Below are positions 16,999-26,146 of a stretch of 64,000 nucleotides of DNA, piece after piece. Location of the stretch: assembly GCF_003711225.1 (NCBI RefSeq), contig NZ_CP031030.1, forward strand, positions 2,790,001 to 2,854,000. Reading direction: 5' to 3'. Source of the DNA: Runella sp. SP2. GTDB lineage: Bacteria > Bacteroidota > Bacteroidia > Cytophagales > Spirosomataceae. Within the stretch, counting starts at the first letter, position 1. Every line of letters starts with the position of its first letter. A program made the translations under genes and the position numbers. The notes beneath the pieces were generated by a model that worked only from the letters and a program-made list of their open reading frames with translations, did no database searches and had not been told where the DNA came from.

Positions 16999-18417
16999 AT
17001 GAAAGAAACATCGCCTCCTTCGCCGTCTGATTTGCTCAAAAAGAGTTTTCCGCACGAGCCCACTGCTGGACAAGAACATTTTTTCCTAAAAATAGCCGAA
17101 TTTTTGGAAGATGAAAACCTACGTGATTGTTTTTTGCTGAAAGGGTATGCGGGTACAGGTAAAACGACACTGATTAGCACACTCATCAAAGTACTTCCCA
17201 AATTTGGATTTAAGACAGTTTTGCTTGCGCCGACTGGCCGAGCCGCCAAAGTAATGGCCAACTACTCGCGCAAAAAAGCATTGACCATTCACAAAAAAAT
17301 TTATCGCCAAGTAGCCGATGCTTATACAGGCGCTTTACACTTTGAATTACAATCCAACAAACACCGCGACACGCTCTTTATTGTAGATGAAGCTTCCATG
17401 ATTTCGGACGAAGCGGAGTTTGGCTCACGCGGATTACTATCTGACCTGATAGAATATGTTTTTGAAGGAATTGGGAATAAAATCCTGATTGTGGGGGATG
17501 TAGCTCAGCTGCCTCCTGTCAACAAAGACATCAGCCCCGCCCTCGATAAATCGGTGCTCGAAGCCGCTTATTACATGAGCGTCTATGAGCAAGAACTGAC
17601 CGAAGTGACCCGCCAAGGGCAAGATTCTGGTATTCTTCATAATGCCACACGCTTGCGGGATTCGTTGCCCAAAGAAAAACTTTCTATTCAACTACAAACC
17701 AAAGGTTTACGGGATTTTTATAAAATGCCCAGCGACCGCCTTGAAGATGGTTTGCGGTATGCGTATGATAAATATGGACGTGAAAATGTGACGATTATAA
17801 CCCGCTCAAACCGTGAAGCCGTACAGCTCAATCAGTTTGTAAGGCGACAAATCAACGGTGCCGAAGAAGAATTAGACACGGGCGATTTGCTGATGATTGT
17901 ACGAAACAATTACACCGTTTTAGGCGAAGAGTCACCCGCAGGCTTTCTGGCCAATGGTGATTTTGTGGAAGTAAAACGAATCCGCCGCGAAGAAGAAGTT
18001 CACGGTTTCCGCTTTGCCACTGTCGAACTACAACTGCTTGATTACGAAGACCAACCGCCGTTTGAAGCAAAAATATTTTTAGATACACTACACTCCCCAA
18101 GTCCGTCGCTGAGTCAAGAAGAAAATCGGCGGCTGTACGATGCTGTTTCGCAAGATTACCAATACCTTAAAACGAAAAAAGCACGCACGGAAGCAATCCG
18201 TCAGGACGTGTATTTGAATGCTTTACAGGTAAAATTTGCGTATGCCCTGACTTGTCACAAATCACAAGGTGGGCAGTGGAAGGCGGTGTTTGTGAACCAA
18301 GGTTTTCTGCCCGAAGATCAACTGAACCGTGAATTTGTGCGTTGGCTTTACACCGCCGTAACCCGCGCCACGGACGAAGTTTTTATGATGAATTTTCACG
18401 CTCAATTTTTTGAGTAG
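16999..18417 (+). CDS. RecD-like ATP-dependent DNA helicase (SF1)
   Basis: 472 residues from the ATG at 16999. Walker A LKGYAGTGKTTLI (about residues 45-57), APTGRAAKVM (motif Ia), FIVDEASMIS (Walker B), VGDVAQLPPV (motif III), and a C-terminal UvrD_C_2 block ALTCHKSQGGQWKAVFVNQ and LYTAVTRATDEV (motifs V-VI). It is a compact single-subunit helicase of the RecD2/Dda-like type common in Bacteroidota, likely in recombination or repair. It lacks the N-terminal extension of full RecD2. A large palindrome separates it from the convergent carboxylase gene. Confidence 0.92.
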   Translation: MKETSPPSPSDLLKKSFPHEPTAGQEHFFLKIAEFLEDENLRDCFLLKGYAGTGKTTLISTLIKVLPKFGFKTVLLAPTGRAAKVMANYSRKKALTIHKKIYRQVADAYTGALHFELQSNKHRDTLFIVDEASMISDEAEFGSRGLLSDLIEYVFEGIGNKILIVGDVAQLPPVNKDISPALDKSVLEAAYYMSVYEQELTEVTRQGQDSGILHNATRLRDSLPKEKLSIQLQTKGLRDFYKMPSDRLEDGLRYAYDKYGRENVTIITRSNREAVQLNQFVRRQINGAEEELDTGDLLMIVRNNYTVLGEESPAGFLANGDFVEVKRIRREEEVHGFRFATVELQLLDYEDQPPFEAKIFLDTLHSPSPSLSQEENRRLYDAVSQDYQYLKTKKARTEAIRQDVYLNALQVKFAYALTCHKSQGGQWKAVFVNQGFLPEDQLNREFVRWLYTAVTRATDEVFMMNFHAQFFE

Positions 18418-18420
18418 GTT

Positions 18421-18490
18421 ACCTTCCCGAAAGTTCAAACCCTTCCGAAAGTTTTGAACCTTCCCGAAAGTTTAAAACTTTCGGGAAGGT
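18421..18490. repeat. CTTCCCGAAAGTT repeats ending in a 33-nt perfect palindrome
   Basis: Three direct copies of CTTCC(C)GAAAGTT (from 18423, 18442 and 18460) and one inverted copy. The last pair forms 16-nt arms (18458-18473 and 18475-18490) around a single central A. It sits between two convergent stop codons and can serve as a bidirectional terminator, though T runs are weak. Confidence 0.8.
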
Positions 18491-18496
18491 AAGGTA

Positions 18497-20050
18497 TTAC
18501 AAAGGAATATTCCCATGCTTTTTCTTGGGAAGCGTCGCTACTTTGTTTTCAAGCATTTTGAAAGCGCGCAACAATTTTTCGCGCGTTTGCTCAGGGTAAA
18601 TCACTTCGTCGATGTAGCCACGGTGAGCAGCACGATAGGGATTAGCAAATTTTTCGGTATATTCTTGGACTTTTTCCTGTAATTTGGCCGCAGGGTCTTC
18701 CGCTTCGGCAATCTCTTTTTTGAAAATAATTTCGGCTGCCCCGCTGGCACCCATCACCGCAATCTCGGCGCTTGGCCAAGCGTAGTTCATGTCGGCACCG
18801 ATGTGCTTTGAGTTCATCACGTCATAAGCCCCACCGTAGGCTTTGCGGGTAATAACCGTTACTCTTGGCACAGTCGCTTCGCAAAACGCGTACAACAATT
18901 TGGCACCGTTGGTGATAATTGCGTTCCATTCTTGGTCGGTACCTGGCAAGAAACCTGGAACGTCTTCAAGCACAAGCAATGGAATGTTAAAACTATCGCA
19001 GAAACGCACAAAACGCGCACCTTTCGTGCTTGAATCAATATCTAGTACGCCCGCTAAAACAGCGGGCTGATTGGCAACAATTCCAATGCTACGCCCGCCC
19101 AGGCGCGCAAAACCTACAACAATGTTTTCGGCAAAATATTTATGAACTTCCCAAAAGCTTCCCTCATCGACAATTTCACTGATGACCTCCCGCATATCGT
19201 ACGGTTGGTTAGGATTTTCGGGAATAATTGTAGCTAGTTTAGCCCGCTTTTCATTGCCACCTTCGTAGGGTAACGCAGGGGCTTCTTCTTCGCAGTTTTG
19301 CGGCATGTAGCTCAACAAACGACGAATATCACTGATACATTCCACTTCGTTGGCACTCACAAAATGCGTCACGCCCGACTTTGACGCGTGCGTCATTGCT
19401 CCACCCAACTCTTCCGAAGTTACGTCTTCGTGGGTAACGGTTTTTACCACGTTGGGGCCCGTCACAAACATGTACGACGTGTTTTCTACCATCATAATAA
19501 AGTCGGTAATGGCTGGTGAATAGACAGCACCGCCCGCACACGGCCCCATAATGGCCGATATTTGGGGAATGACTCCCGAAGCTAAGGTATTTTTGTAAAA
19601 AATATCGGCATAACCTGCCAACGACAATACACCTTCTTGAATACGAGCGCCACCCGAATCGTTCAATCCAATCACGGGTGCACCATTTTTCATGGCCAAA
19701 TCCATGATTTTACAGATTTTTTCAGCGTGAGTTTCTGACAACGAACCTCCAAAAACCGTAAAATCTTGGGCAAAAACATAGACTAAACGTCCGTCGATGG
19801 TGCCATAACCCGTAATGACGCCGTCGCCCAAATAATATTCTTTGTCGAGGCCAAAATCTTTGCAGCGGTGCATAACAAACTTCCCAATTTCTTCAAAAGA
19901 GCCTGGGTCGAGCAACAACTCTACGCGCTCACGGGCGTGAAGTTTCCCTTTTTTGTGCTGCTGCTCAATGCGCTTGGCACCGCCACCGAGCAATGCTTCT
20001 TCGTTTTTTGTGTCTAAAATCTGAATTTTATCTGAGGCTTGCATTGTCAT
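18497..20050 (-). CDS. Acyl-CoA carboxylase, carboxyltransferase (beta) subunit
   Basis: 517 residues, the normal size for propionyl/methylmalonyl-CoA carboxyltransferase subunits (PccB type). The N half has [21 protein letters not shown] and [19 protein letters not shown] (cores GKLTARER-like and DFTVFGGS), [14 protein letters not shown], and [14 protein letters not shown]. The C half has [24 protein letters not shown] and VPGFLPG. It transfers carboxyl from biotin to an acyl-CoA, probably propionyl-CoA; acetyl-CoA cannot be excluded. The biotin carboxylase and carrier subunits are not adjacent. The start may be this ATG or the one 6 nt later. Confidence 0.92.
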   Translation of the reverse strand: MTMQASDKIQILDTKNEEALLGGGAKRIEQQHKKGKLHARERVELLLDPGSFEEIGKFVMHRCKDFGLDKEYYLGDGVITGYGTIDGRLVYVFAQDFTVFGGSLSETHAEKICKIMDLAMKNGAPVIGLNDSGGARIQEGVLSLAGYADIFYKNTLASGVIPQISAIMGPCAGGAVYSPAITDFIMMVENTSYMFVTGPNVVKTVTHEDVTSEELGGAMTHASKSGVTHFVSANEVECISDIRRLLSYMPQNCEEEAPALPYEGGNEKRAKLATIIPENPNQPYDMREVISEIVDEGSFWEVHKYFAENIVVGFARLGGRSIGIVANQPAVLAGVLDIDSSTKGARFVRFCDSFNIPLLVLEDVPGFLPGTDQEWNAIITNGAKLLYAFCEATVPRVTVITRKAYGGAYDVMNSKHIGADMNYAWPSAEIAVMGASGAAEIIFKKEIAEAEDPAAKLQEKVQEYTEKFANPYRAAHRGYIDEVIYPEQTREKLLRAFKMLENKVATLPKKKHGNIPL

Positions 20051-20163
20051 AGATTTTGTTGCTCATCTACTTGGTTTAGTTGGAATAATCCTGCACAAAT
20101 GTAAGAGAGATTATGACTTTATTTACCGATTACGCCGACAAACAGTTGCTAAAGAAGTATAGC

Positions 20164-21021
20164 TTACCGTTTTTCAATGCCCGACAAAATACGGCGGATG
20201 TCGTTGGCCCGCTGCATAAAATCAAAGCTTGATTTTACATCGCGGTCGTCGATAAACTGCTTGTATTGCTGCAAAAACTCGATGTAATCGCCCAAAGCAC
20301 GTGAGAGGTTTTCGCGATTTTGATCAAAAATCGGTGCCCACATCGCGGGTGAACTTTTGGCCAAACGCACCGTTGAACTAAAGCCCGTACTGGCCATGTC
20401 AAAGATATTTTGCTCGTCTCGCTCTTTTTCAAGCACGGTATAGCCCAAAGCAAAGGAGGTAACGTGGCTCAAATGCGACACATAGGCCAAGTGCAAATCG
20501 TGCTCGGCAGGAGTCATGTAGTGGATTTTCATGCCAATGTCGCGGAACAATGCTTCCGCCAACGCCACACATTCTGGGCTACTTTTTTCGCAATCGCACA
20601 AAATCACATTTTTTTCAGGCAATAACTCCCGAAAAGCCGCCGACGGCCCTGAGTTTTCAGTTCCCGCCATTGGGTGCGCTGCCACAAAGCGATGGCGTTT
20701 TGGATGTGTATCTGCCGTTTCGCAAATTAGCCGTTTGGTAGAACCTAAATCGATCACTGTTCCCTTATCGCCGATTAAATCAAGCACTTGCGGGACTAGC
20801 GTAACAATGTGGTTTACGGGAACAGCCAAGACCACTAAATCCGACTTAGGGACGGCCAATTCGAGCGGCAATATTTCGTCCACAATGCCTTTGGCCACCG
20901 CCAATCGCCCGTGAACTTCGGAGGCATCAACGCCGACAAAGTGCATTTTGGGGTATTTATCACGCAAAGAGAGGGCGTACGACCCTCCCAAAAGTCCAAT
21001 TCCTATAATGGTTGTTATCAC
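20164..21021 (-). CDS. tyrA: Prephenate dehydrogenase
   Basis: 285 residues. An N-terminal NAD-binding Rossmann motif GIGLLGGS (residues 7-14) is followed by VIDLGSTKRLI, HRFVAAHPMAGTENSGP (catalytic histidine region) and a helical dimerisation domain. It converts prephenate to 4-hydroxyphenylpyruvate in tyrosine synthesis. There is no chorismate mutase or ACT domain. Other aromatic-pathway genes are not next to it here. Confidence 0.9.
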   Translation of the reverse strand: MITTIIGIGLLGGSYALSLRDKYPKMHFVGVDASEVHGRLAVAKGIVDEILPLELAVPKSDLVVLAVPVNHIVTLVPQVLDLIGDKGTVIDLGSTKRLICETADTHPKRHRFVAAHPMAGTENSGPSAAFRELLPEKNVILCDCEKSSPECVALAEALFRDIGMKIHYMTPAEHDLHLAYVSHLSHVTSFALGYTVLEKERDEQNIFDMASTGFSSTVRLAKSSPAMWAPIFDQNRENLSRALGDYIEFLQQYKQFIDDRDVKSSFDFMQRANDIRRILSGIEKR

Positions 21022-21153
21022 GTCAGTATCAAATTAAAAATTTACTTTTTGTCTATTTTTCAGAAAAGTGTGCAAAAGTAATGAGTTATCTGTTTTTTTG
21101 TCTCGTTTATTTCAGATTGGGTATAGGAAACTTTTCAGGCGACTCAGCAAACG

Positions 21154-21242
21154 TAAACACATAGGCCACATAGAATTTTCACATAGCACACAAATCCAAA
21201 GGTCTATGTTTACTATGTGTTTATTCTAATGTCCTCTATGTG
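21154..21242. repeat. CACATAG/CTATGTG interspersed repeat
   Basis: In the 292-nt gap between tyrA and ribD. CACATAG occurs at 21158-21164, 21167-21173 and 21180-21186. The inverse CTATGTG occurs at 21213-21219 and 21236-21242, with a partial copy at 21204. TAAACACATAG (21154-21164) and CTATGTGTTTA (21213-21223) form a perfect 11-bp inverted repeat. A related word occurs upstream of the McrB-type gene (about 49715). I see nothing else in this gap. Confidence 0.7.
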
Positions 21243-21313
21243 TTTTAAAAAGAATGCTACCATCTCCTGTATTTATTCGTACACCCTAAGACAATGAATT
21301 AAATCGCTTTCAA

Positions 21314-22387
21314 ATGATTGAAAAATACATGGTTCGTGCGCTTGAACTAGCCGCACTTGGACGAGGAAACGTAAGCCCCAATCCCATGGTGGGCTGTGTG
21401 ATTGTGCACGAAGATACAATCATTGGAGAAGGCTGGCACCGTCGCTACGGCGATTGGCACGCAGAGGTCAATGCCGTCAATGACGCGATTGCTCGCGGTA
21501 ACGAACATTTTTTGCCCGAGAGCACCGTCTATGTTACCCTAGAACCTTGCTCACATTTCGGCAAGACACCGCCTTGCGCGGATTTGTTGGTCGAAAAAAG
21601 AGTCAAAAAGGTCGTTATTTGCAACGACGACCCCAATCCGCTGGTGGCAGGAAAAGGAATTCAAAAACTCAGAGAGGCAGGAATTGAAGTAATTAATGGA
21701 ATTTTGGTAGAAGAAGGACGGCGACTAAACGCCCGTTTTTTTACATTTTTTGAGCAAAAACGCCCTTATATCCTCTTAAAATGGGCCGAAACCGCCGATG
21801 GTTTCATTGCCGACGAAGACAAACAACCTCTTTCTATCAGTTGCTTGCAATCACGGGTGTTGAGTCATCAGTGGCGTAGTGAAGAAGATGCCATTTTGGT
21901 AGGAACCAACACGGCGCTTCACGACAACCCACAGTTGAATACTCGGCTTTGGGAAGGTCCTCACCCCACTCGAATTATCATTGACCGTACATTACGACTT
22001 CCGCAGGATTTGCACTTGTTTGACAATTCACAAAAGACCCTATGTTACAACGCTTTCAAGAACGAAGAACAAGGCAATACGACCTTTGTCCAAATTGATT
22101 TTGACGAAAATTTCCTCAAACACCTGCTGACCGATTTATACCAACGCAAAATTCAATCGGTCATCGTAGAGGGAGGAACGTTGATATTGCAAACGTTCCT
22201 AAACGAAGGAATTTTTGACGAAATACACATTTTTAAGAATGCAAAAGCGATTCAAAAAGGCACTGCCGCTCCCCTACTCCCCACGGGCGTTCGGTTGGTG
22301 AATCAAACCAGCATTGGCGGGGATTGGCTTAGTTCTTATCGGCAATCATCTCCGCAACTTTCCTACCCGTTGCCATGGCGGCATTGA
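21314..22387 (+). CDS. ribD: Bifunctional riboflavin biosynthesis protein RibD
   Basis: 357 residues. The N-terminal deaminase domain (about 1-145) has the zinc site HAEVNAV and EPCSHFGKTPPCAD. The C-terminal 5-amino-6-(5-phosphoribosylamino)uracil reductase domain (about 148-357) has ILKWAETADGFIA, TRIIIDRTLRLP and VIVEGGTLI. It catalyses two consecutive steps of riboflavin synthesis. The 3' end overlaps the convergent flavoprotein gene by 59 nt. No FMN riboswitch was recognised in the upstream gap. Confidence 0.95.
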   Translation: MIEKYMVRALELAALGRGNVSPNPMVGCVIVHEDTIIGEGWHRRYGDWHAEVNAVNDAIARGNEHFLPESTVYVTLEPCSHFGKTPPCADLLVEKRVKKVVICNDDPNPLVAGKGIQKLREAGIEVINGILVEEGRRLNARFFTFFEQKRPYILLKWAETADGFIADEDKQPLSISCLQSRVLSHQWRSEEDAILVGTNTALHDNPQLNTRLWEGPHPTRIIIDRTLRLPQDLHLFDNSQKTLCYNAFKNEEQGNTTFVQIDFDENFLKHLLTDLYQRKIQSVIVEGGTLILQTFLNEGIFDEIHIFKNAKAIQKGTAAPLLPTGVRLVNQTSIGGDWLSSYRQSSPQLSYPLPWRH

Positions 22388-23564
22388 GGGATGGATACGC
22401 TACGTGGTCACCACATTCGTACAAAGTATCGGTTATTTTTAATGAAGTTGCTGCTGAATTGGCAGGAAAACTCAACAACGATTCGGGTAAATGATACGTC
22501 CGTAGGTGTTTCCACGACTTCACATCAGCTCCGAACCATTCGGTCAACTCCTTGACAATGTGTGCCGTCAGTTTTTGTTCATCCACGCCTTCCAGTGCTT
22601 GCGTACTCACCGACACCAACGATTTTCCTGCGGGGGCATACGAAGGCGCGATGTCGCTTGGCACGCATAGGTTATGAACGGTCGAAAGGCGATTGGGATT
22701 CAAAGCCAGCATTTTTTCCGTCAACGGAGAACGCTCGGCGGCGAAGTAAGTACAGGTAGTTTTATTGAAAGTCCGAAGAATGTTTCTGCCCAAAAGTCGA
22801 TCTGCTTGTGAAGCATCTGTTGCTACCACCACGGCCTTTGCGGTGAGGGTGTTACCGTCGGCCAAAGTCACCGTATTGCCAACAATTTTAGCAACTTTCG
22901 TCTGCAATCGAACTGTGCCTTCGGGCAATTTTGCCGCCAACTGATTCGGGATTTCCTGCATTCCTTGAGCGGGAATTACAGCTTCTCCGTTGTAAAATTG
23001 TTTGAAAACAAACCGAAAAAAATTACTCGACGTTGCCAGCTCATTTTCCAGAAAAACACCTCCAAAAAAAGGTTTAAAAAAGTTCCTAATCATACCTTCA
23101 CTCCAACCCAAATCGCGCAAATACGACAGCGTATCGGTGGATTTATCGTTGAAAAAAGCATCCGTTGATTCCTTAGAAACCTCATTCGACAACTGTAAAA
23201 CCTTGAGTTTGTCCACCAACGAACCTACGGGAGAAAGCAACGTATTAACCAATTGAGAAGGCTCTTTAAAAGGGTCGCTCATGACCGAAAAAGCGCCGTC
23301 GAGGCGTATTAGCGCCCCCGACTTAAAGCACTTCAAATCAAGGGCCTGGTAATCAAGCAGTTTTTGCGCCTCGGGGTATGCCGTTAGAAGAATTTGAAAT
23401 CCACGGTCTAGTAAAAAACCATCCATTTTGTCGGTTCTAACGCGGCCACCTACGGCCTCCGACGCTTCCAATACCAACGATGAAACCCCAAAACGGTTTA
23501 GATAAGTAGCACAGGTAAGCCCCGCCATGCCTGCGCCTACAATAATTACGTCATGATTTACCAT
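22329..23564 (-). CDS. NAD(P)/FAD-dependent oxidoreductase (amine oxidase/protoporphyrinogen-oxidase-like)
   Basis: 411 residues from the ATG at 23564 (MVNHDVIIVGAGMAG). The FAD-binding GxGxxG is in VIIVGAGMAGLTCA (residues 6-19), followed by the second FAD motif GGRVRTDKMDGFLLDRGFQ and a C-terminal YECGDHVAYPSLNAAMATG FAD-contact region. It belongs to the flavin amine oxidase superfamily; the substrate (carotenoid, porphyrin or amine) cannot be decided. The ORF starts further upstream at 23600, but the NHD start fits the family. Its last 59 nt overlap the end of ribD on the other strand. Confidence 0.88.
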   Translation of the reverse strand: MVNHDVIIVGAGMAGLTCATYLNRFGVSSLVLEASEAVGGRVRTDKMDGFLLDRGFQILLTAYPEAQKLLDYQALDLKCFKSGALIRLDGAFSVMSDPFKEPSQLVNTLLSPVGSLVDKLKVLQLSNEVSKESTDAFFNDKSTDTLSYLRDLGWSEGMIRNFFKPFFGGVFLENELATSSNFFRFVFKQFYNGEAVIPAQGMQEIPNQLAAKLPEGTVRLQTKVAKIVGNTVTLADGNTLTAKAVVVATDASQADRLLGRNILRTFNKTTCTYFAAERSPLTEKMLALNPNRLSTVHNLCVPSDIAPSYAPAGKSLVSVSTQALEGVDEQKLTAHIVKELTEWFGADVKSWKHLRTYHLPESLLSFPANSAATSLKITDTLYECGDHVAYPSLNAAMATGRKVAEMIADKN

Positions 23565-23621
23565 GCAATCAAAACTATTTTCCGAACAAATAGTTTTCAC
23601 TTTTTTTCACAAAAAAGCTCG

Positions 23622-23652
23622 TTGGTCAACTGCCAAGTAACGGCTACCTTTG
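23622..23652 (+). promoter_or_regulatory. Bacteroidota-type promoter of the cyclophilin gene
   Basis: TTG (23622-23624), 20 nt, TACCTTTG (23645-23652), upstream of the ATG at 23696. Confidence 0.65.
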
Positions 23653-23695
23653 TGGCCAAATTATTTTTCAAACGACCAAAAACAGCGTTAACAGT

Positions 23696-24139
23696 ATGCT
23701 TAAAGCAGAAATGATTACCGACAAGGGGACGATGACGATTGAATTTTATGAGCAAGACGCCCCAAATACCGTTGCCAATTTTGTCAACCTTGCTAAAAGT
23801 GGTTTTTACGACGGACTAAAATTCCACCGTGTCATCCCTGATTTTGTGATTCAAGGCGGATGCCCTCAAGGAACGGGACGCGGCGGCCCAGGCTATCATA
23901 TCAAATGCGAACTTACGGGAGGAAACCAGTATCACGACCGTGGCGTACTTTCGATGGCCCACGCAGGCCGCAACACGGGTGGTTCTCAGTTTTTTATCTG
24001 CCACAGCCGTCGCAACACCGCACACCTCGACCGTAACCATACTTGTTTTGGCAAAGTAATTGAAGGCTTAGAAGTAATTGATGCCATTCGTCAGGGTGAT
24101 GTCATTACCAAAATCAACATTATCGAAAGCGAAGCATAG
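23696..24139 (+). CDS. Cyclophilin-type peptidyl-prolyl cis-trans isomerase (cytoplasmic)
   Basis: 147 residues, single cyclophilin domain without signal peptide. It has [22 protein letters not shown] (core [13 protein letters not shown]), [16 protein letters not shown] and [14 protein letters not shown], which include the catalytic Arg and the FF/GSQFFI substrate groove. It speeds proline isomerisation during folding. A second, exported cyclophilin is encoded at 36589-37176. Confidence 0.94.
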   Translation: MLKAEMITDKGTMTIEFYEQDAPNTVANFVNLAKSGFYDGLKFHRVIPDFVIQGGCPQGTGRGGPGYHIKCELTGGNQYHDRGVLSMAHAGRNTGGSQFFICHSRRNTAHLDRNHTCFGKVIEGLEVIDAIRQGDVITKINIIESEA

Positions 24140-24163
24140 TCCATTTTGAGTGATTGTGTGACG

Positions 24164-24181
24164 GCGGTTGCTCCCAACCGC
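24164..24181 (-). repeat. Palindrome with GGAG loop
   Basis: On the minus strand GCGGTTG-GGAG-CAACCGC: a perfect 7-bp stem, loop GGAG. It is the same design as the TGAG-loop hairpins at 7189-7269 and 46687-46704. Lies 25 nt after the cyclophilin stop and could act as its terminator, but lacks a T run. Confidence 0.65.
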
Positions 24182-24268
24182 AAGAGGGTTCACGATGAAG
24201 CTTAATCCTTTTTGAACCAAGTGCTTTTAATAGTTGTATTTTCATTATAATCACAAGCCAAGTTACGT

Positions 24269-24694
24269 ATGAAAGTAGAATTAGTTCGCGTTGACGATGG
24301 GTTTCACTTTGAAGCCACAGGTTCGTCAGATATAAAAGTACATACCGATGCGTCGCCAGCCATTGGTGGCCAAAACGCGGGAGTTCGTCCCATGGAGTTG
24401 TTACTAATGGGAGTTGGAAGTTGCAGTGCGATTGACGTTGTGCTTATTCTCAAAAAACAACGACAAGAAGTTACCGACTTCAGAATCACCGTAGAGGGTG
24501 ACCGCGTTAAAGAAGAAACTACCGAGCGCTCACCTTTTCGCTCGGTCACTATTCATTATTTTTTCAAGGGAAATAACCTAGACCGCGCCAAAATCGAACG
24601 GGCGGTGAAGTTATCGATGGAAAAATACTGCTCAGCCACGGCGCAATTTGAGCCTTTGGCACAAATCGGACACACAATTACGATTGAGGAGTAA
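24269..24694 (+). CDS. OsmC family protein (peroxiredoxin-like)
   Basis: 141 residues of the OsmC/Ohr fold, which reduces organic hydroperoxides with two cysteines. The two conserved cysteines are in GVGSCSAIDVV (about Cys52) and MEKYCSATAQ (about Cys124). A conserved RPMELLLMGVG precedes the first. It resembles the YhfA-like OsmC branch more than Ohr. Cytoplasmic; single gene. Confidence 0.9.
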   Translation: MKVELVRVDDGFHFEATGSSDIKVHTDASPAIGGQNAGVRPMELLLMGVGSCSAIDVVLILKKQRQEVTDFRITVEGDRVKEETTERSPFRSVTIHYFFKGNNLDRAKIERAVKLSMEKYCSATAQFEPLAQIGHTITIEE

Positions 24695-24753
24695 ATAAGT
24701 TTTGAGTTTGGGGTTTACCGTTGGGAATTCAAGAACCCCAAACTCAAAAACGC

Positions 24754-25446
24754 CTACCACCAGCGGTAAAACAAACCCACTCGTGCATTGATGGACGAGG
24801 CAGCAGTTAGTCCTTCGCTTTCTATTTTAAAAGGGATGTGCTGATAGGTTGCCCCAAGTTCAAGCCCCACATTCCCTGTTTTACTCAGCAAAACACGCAC
24901 TCCAGCGCCCCCCTGTGCGACAAACTTAAAACCATTGTCGCCCGTTGATAACATTCCGTAGTAATTGGCTACTTCCGCAAACGCAGCCCCCAATCCTGCC
25001 TGTACATACGGCCGAACGCGCGCATTGACATCCCCAACGTGATAGCTACCCGTCAACGTAATCGGATAAGCCGTGACTGTACGCGTTTGCACGGCCGAAA
25101 TAGCGCCATTATCATATTCATACACCTGACGAGGCAAGCGGTTCATAAAATACTGTGAACCAATCGCAAACCCCACCGACATATTGTTTTTTGGGAAAAC
25201 AAAATCAACGGCCAGTGAATAGTTACGAAACGTATTGGCCGCCATAAAATCACCTAACGAACCTGTAGCAACCCCCAAACCTCCCGTCAAAGAAACACGA
25301 TAAGAGGTATATCTCAGATAAGGCGACTCTCTCTTGAACAACTGAGGTTTGTCAATAACTTGTTGTGCCTCAACTATATTTGCCAAAAATACCCCCATAA
25401 AGCAGAGCACAATGGCGCTTATTGTTTTTACTTTTCTAATTTTCAT
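24754..25446 (-). CDS. Outer-membrane beta-barrel protein (hypothetical)
   Basis: About 230 residues from the ATG at 25446. An N-terminal signal sequence (KTISAIVLCFMGVFLANIVEAQ) is followed by alternating hydrophobic/aromatic strands, GGLGVATGSLGDF, VGFAIGSQYFMNR, RPYVQAGLGAAF and a terminal RVGLFYRWW with a C-terminal aromatic, as in OmpA-like or OmpW-like barrels. No specific family is recognised. Encoded 26 nt after the DUF4136 lipoprotein gene on the same strand, so probably cotranscribed. Confidence 0.75.
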   Translation of the reverse strand: MKIRKVKTISAIVLCFMGVFLANIVEAQQVIDKPQLFKRESPYLRYTSYRVSLTGGLGVATGSLGDFMAANTFRNYSLAVDFVFPKNNMSVGFAIGSQYFMNRLPRQVYEYDNGAISAVQTRTVTAYPITLTGSYHVGDVNARVRPYVQAGLGAAFAEVANYYGMLSTGDNGFKFVAQGGAGVRVLLSKTGNVGLELGATYQHIPFKIESEGLTAASSINARVGLFYRWW

Positions 25447-25472
25447 ACCAAGCATCATACGTTGTGGTTTTA

Positions 25473-26081
25473 CTACTTTCTCAAATACATCGACTGCTTA
25501 AACACATTGTCAATCAAATTCGTCAAAGACGCCGAGTCAAAAATGCCATTTCCTCGAATCTGGGCATTCCAAACCACTTTGGGTTGCAGACCGTTGGTCG
25601 CATTTTTTAAATCTACCATTTCCAAATACCAATAGGTTTCTGAAGTTTGATAGTAAGAGTAGGTTGGAGGATAAAAAAAGCCACCGCCGCCAGTGTATCC
25701 CCAGTAGCTGTTCCAAGGGTTATAATTAGCGACAAGCCCCGTTTGGGTTTCTCTGATGCGCGCTACACTGACGCCCAAATCTGGTTTTGCCTCGCGCGTT
25801 ACTCGCTTGTATCCGCGCTGCGTCAAAGTTGATGTAATTCGGTCTAATGCCACATAATCTTGCGTAGAAGTCGAAACTCCCGTTTGCTGGTTTTGAATTA
25901 CATATACTGTATCGGCCAAGCTAAAGGTCTGGTAATTAGCAAAATTGGTCGTAGGTTCGTAATTAGTAATAAAAACTTGGGTTTCCTCTACCGTCAAATC
26001 ATTCAAGGGGTCAGGTGCGCAGGCAGTGGCTATCATTGCGACCGTTACTCCTAAAATAAGTGCTTGAAATTTAACTTTCAT
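25473..26081 (-). CDS. DUF4136 lipoprotein
   Basis: 202 residues. The signal peptide with lipobox ATAC (Cys21) marks an exported lipoprotein. The following YQTFSLADTVYVI and the LTQRGYKRVTREAKPDLGVSV region are typical of DUF4136, a family of envelope lipoproteins with unknown function. There is a Tyr/Trp/Gly-rich insertion (about residues 118-145). Cotranscribed with the downstream barrel protein gene. Confidence 0.85.
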   Translation of the reverse strand: MKVKFQALILGVTVAMIATACAPDPLNDLTVEETQVFITNYEPTTNFANYQTFSLADTVYVIQNQQTGVSTSTQDYVALDRITSTLTQRGYKRVTREAKPDLGVSVARIRETQTGLVANYNPWNSYWGYTGGGGFFYPPTYSYYQTSETYWYLEMVDLKNATNGLQPKVVWNAQIRGNGIFDSASLTNLIDNVFKQSMYLRK

Positions 26082-26146
26082 GGTTTATTCTCGGTTTTTT
26101 TATAACCTACTAACGAAAAGTTGGCCCAAATCATTTCATCTTTTTT

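Noticed and set aside
21022-21313. FMN riboswitch upstream of ribD
   Set aside because: No RFN-element-like conserved segments (such as the AGGGAGCG-type core) could be found; the gap mostly holds word repeats.
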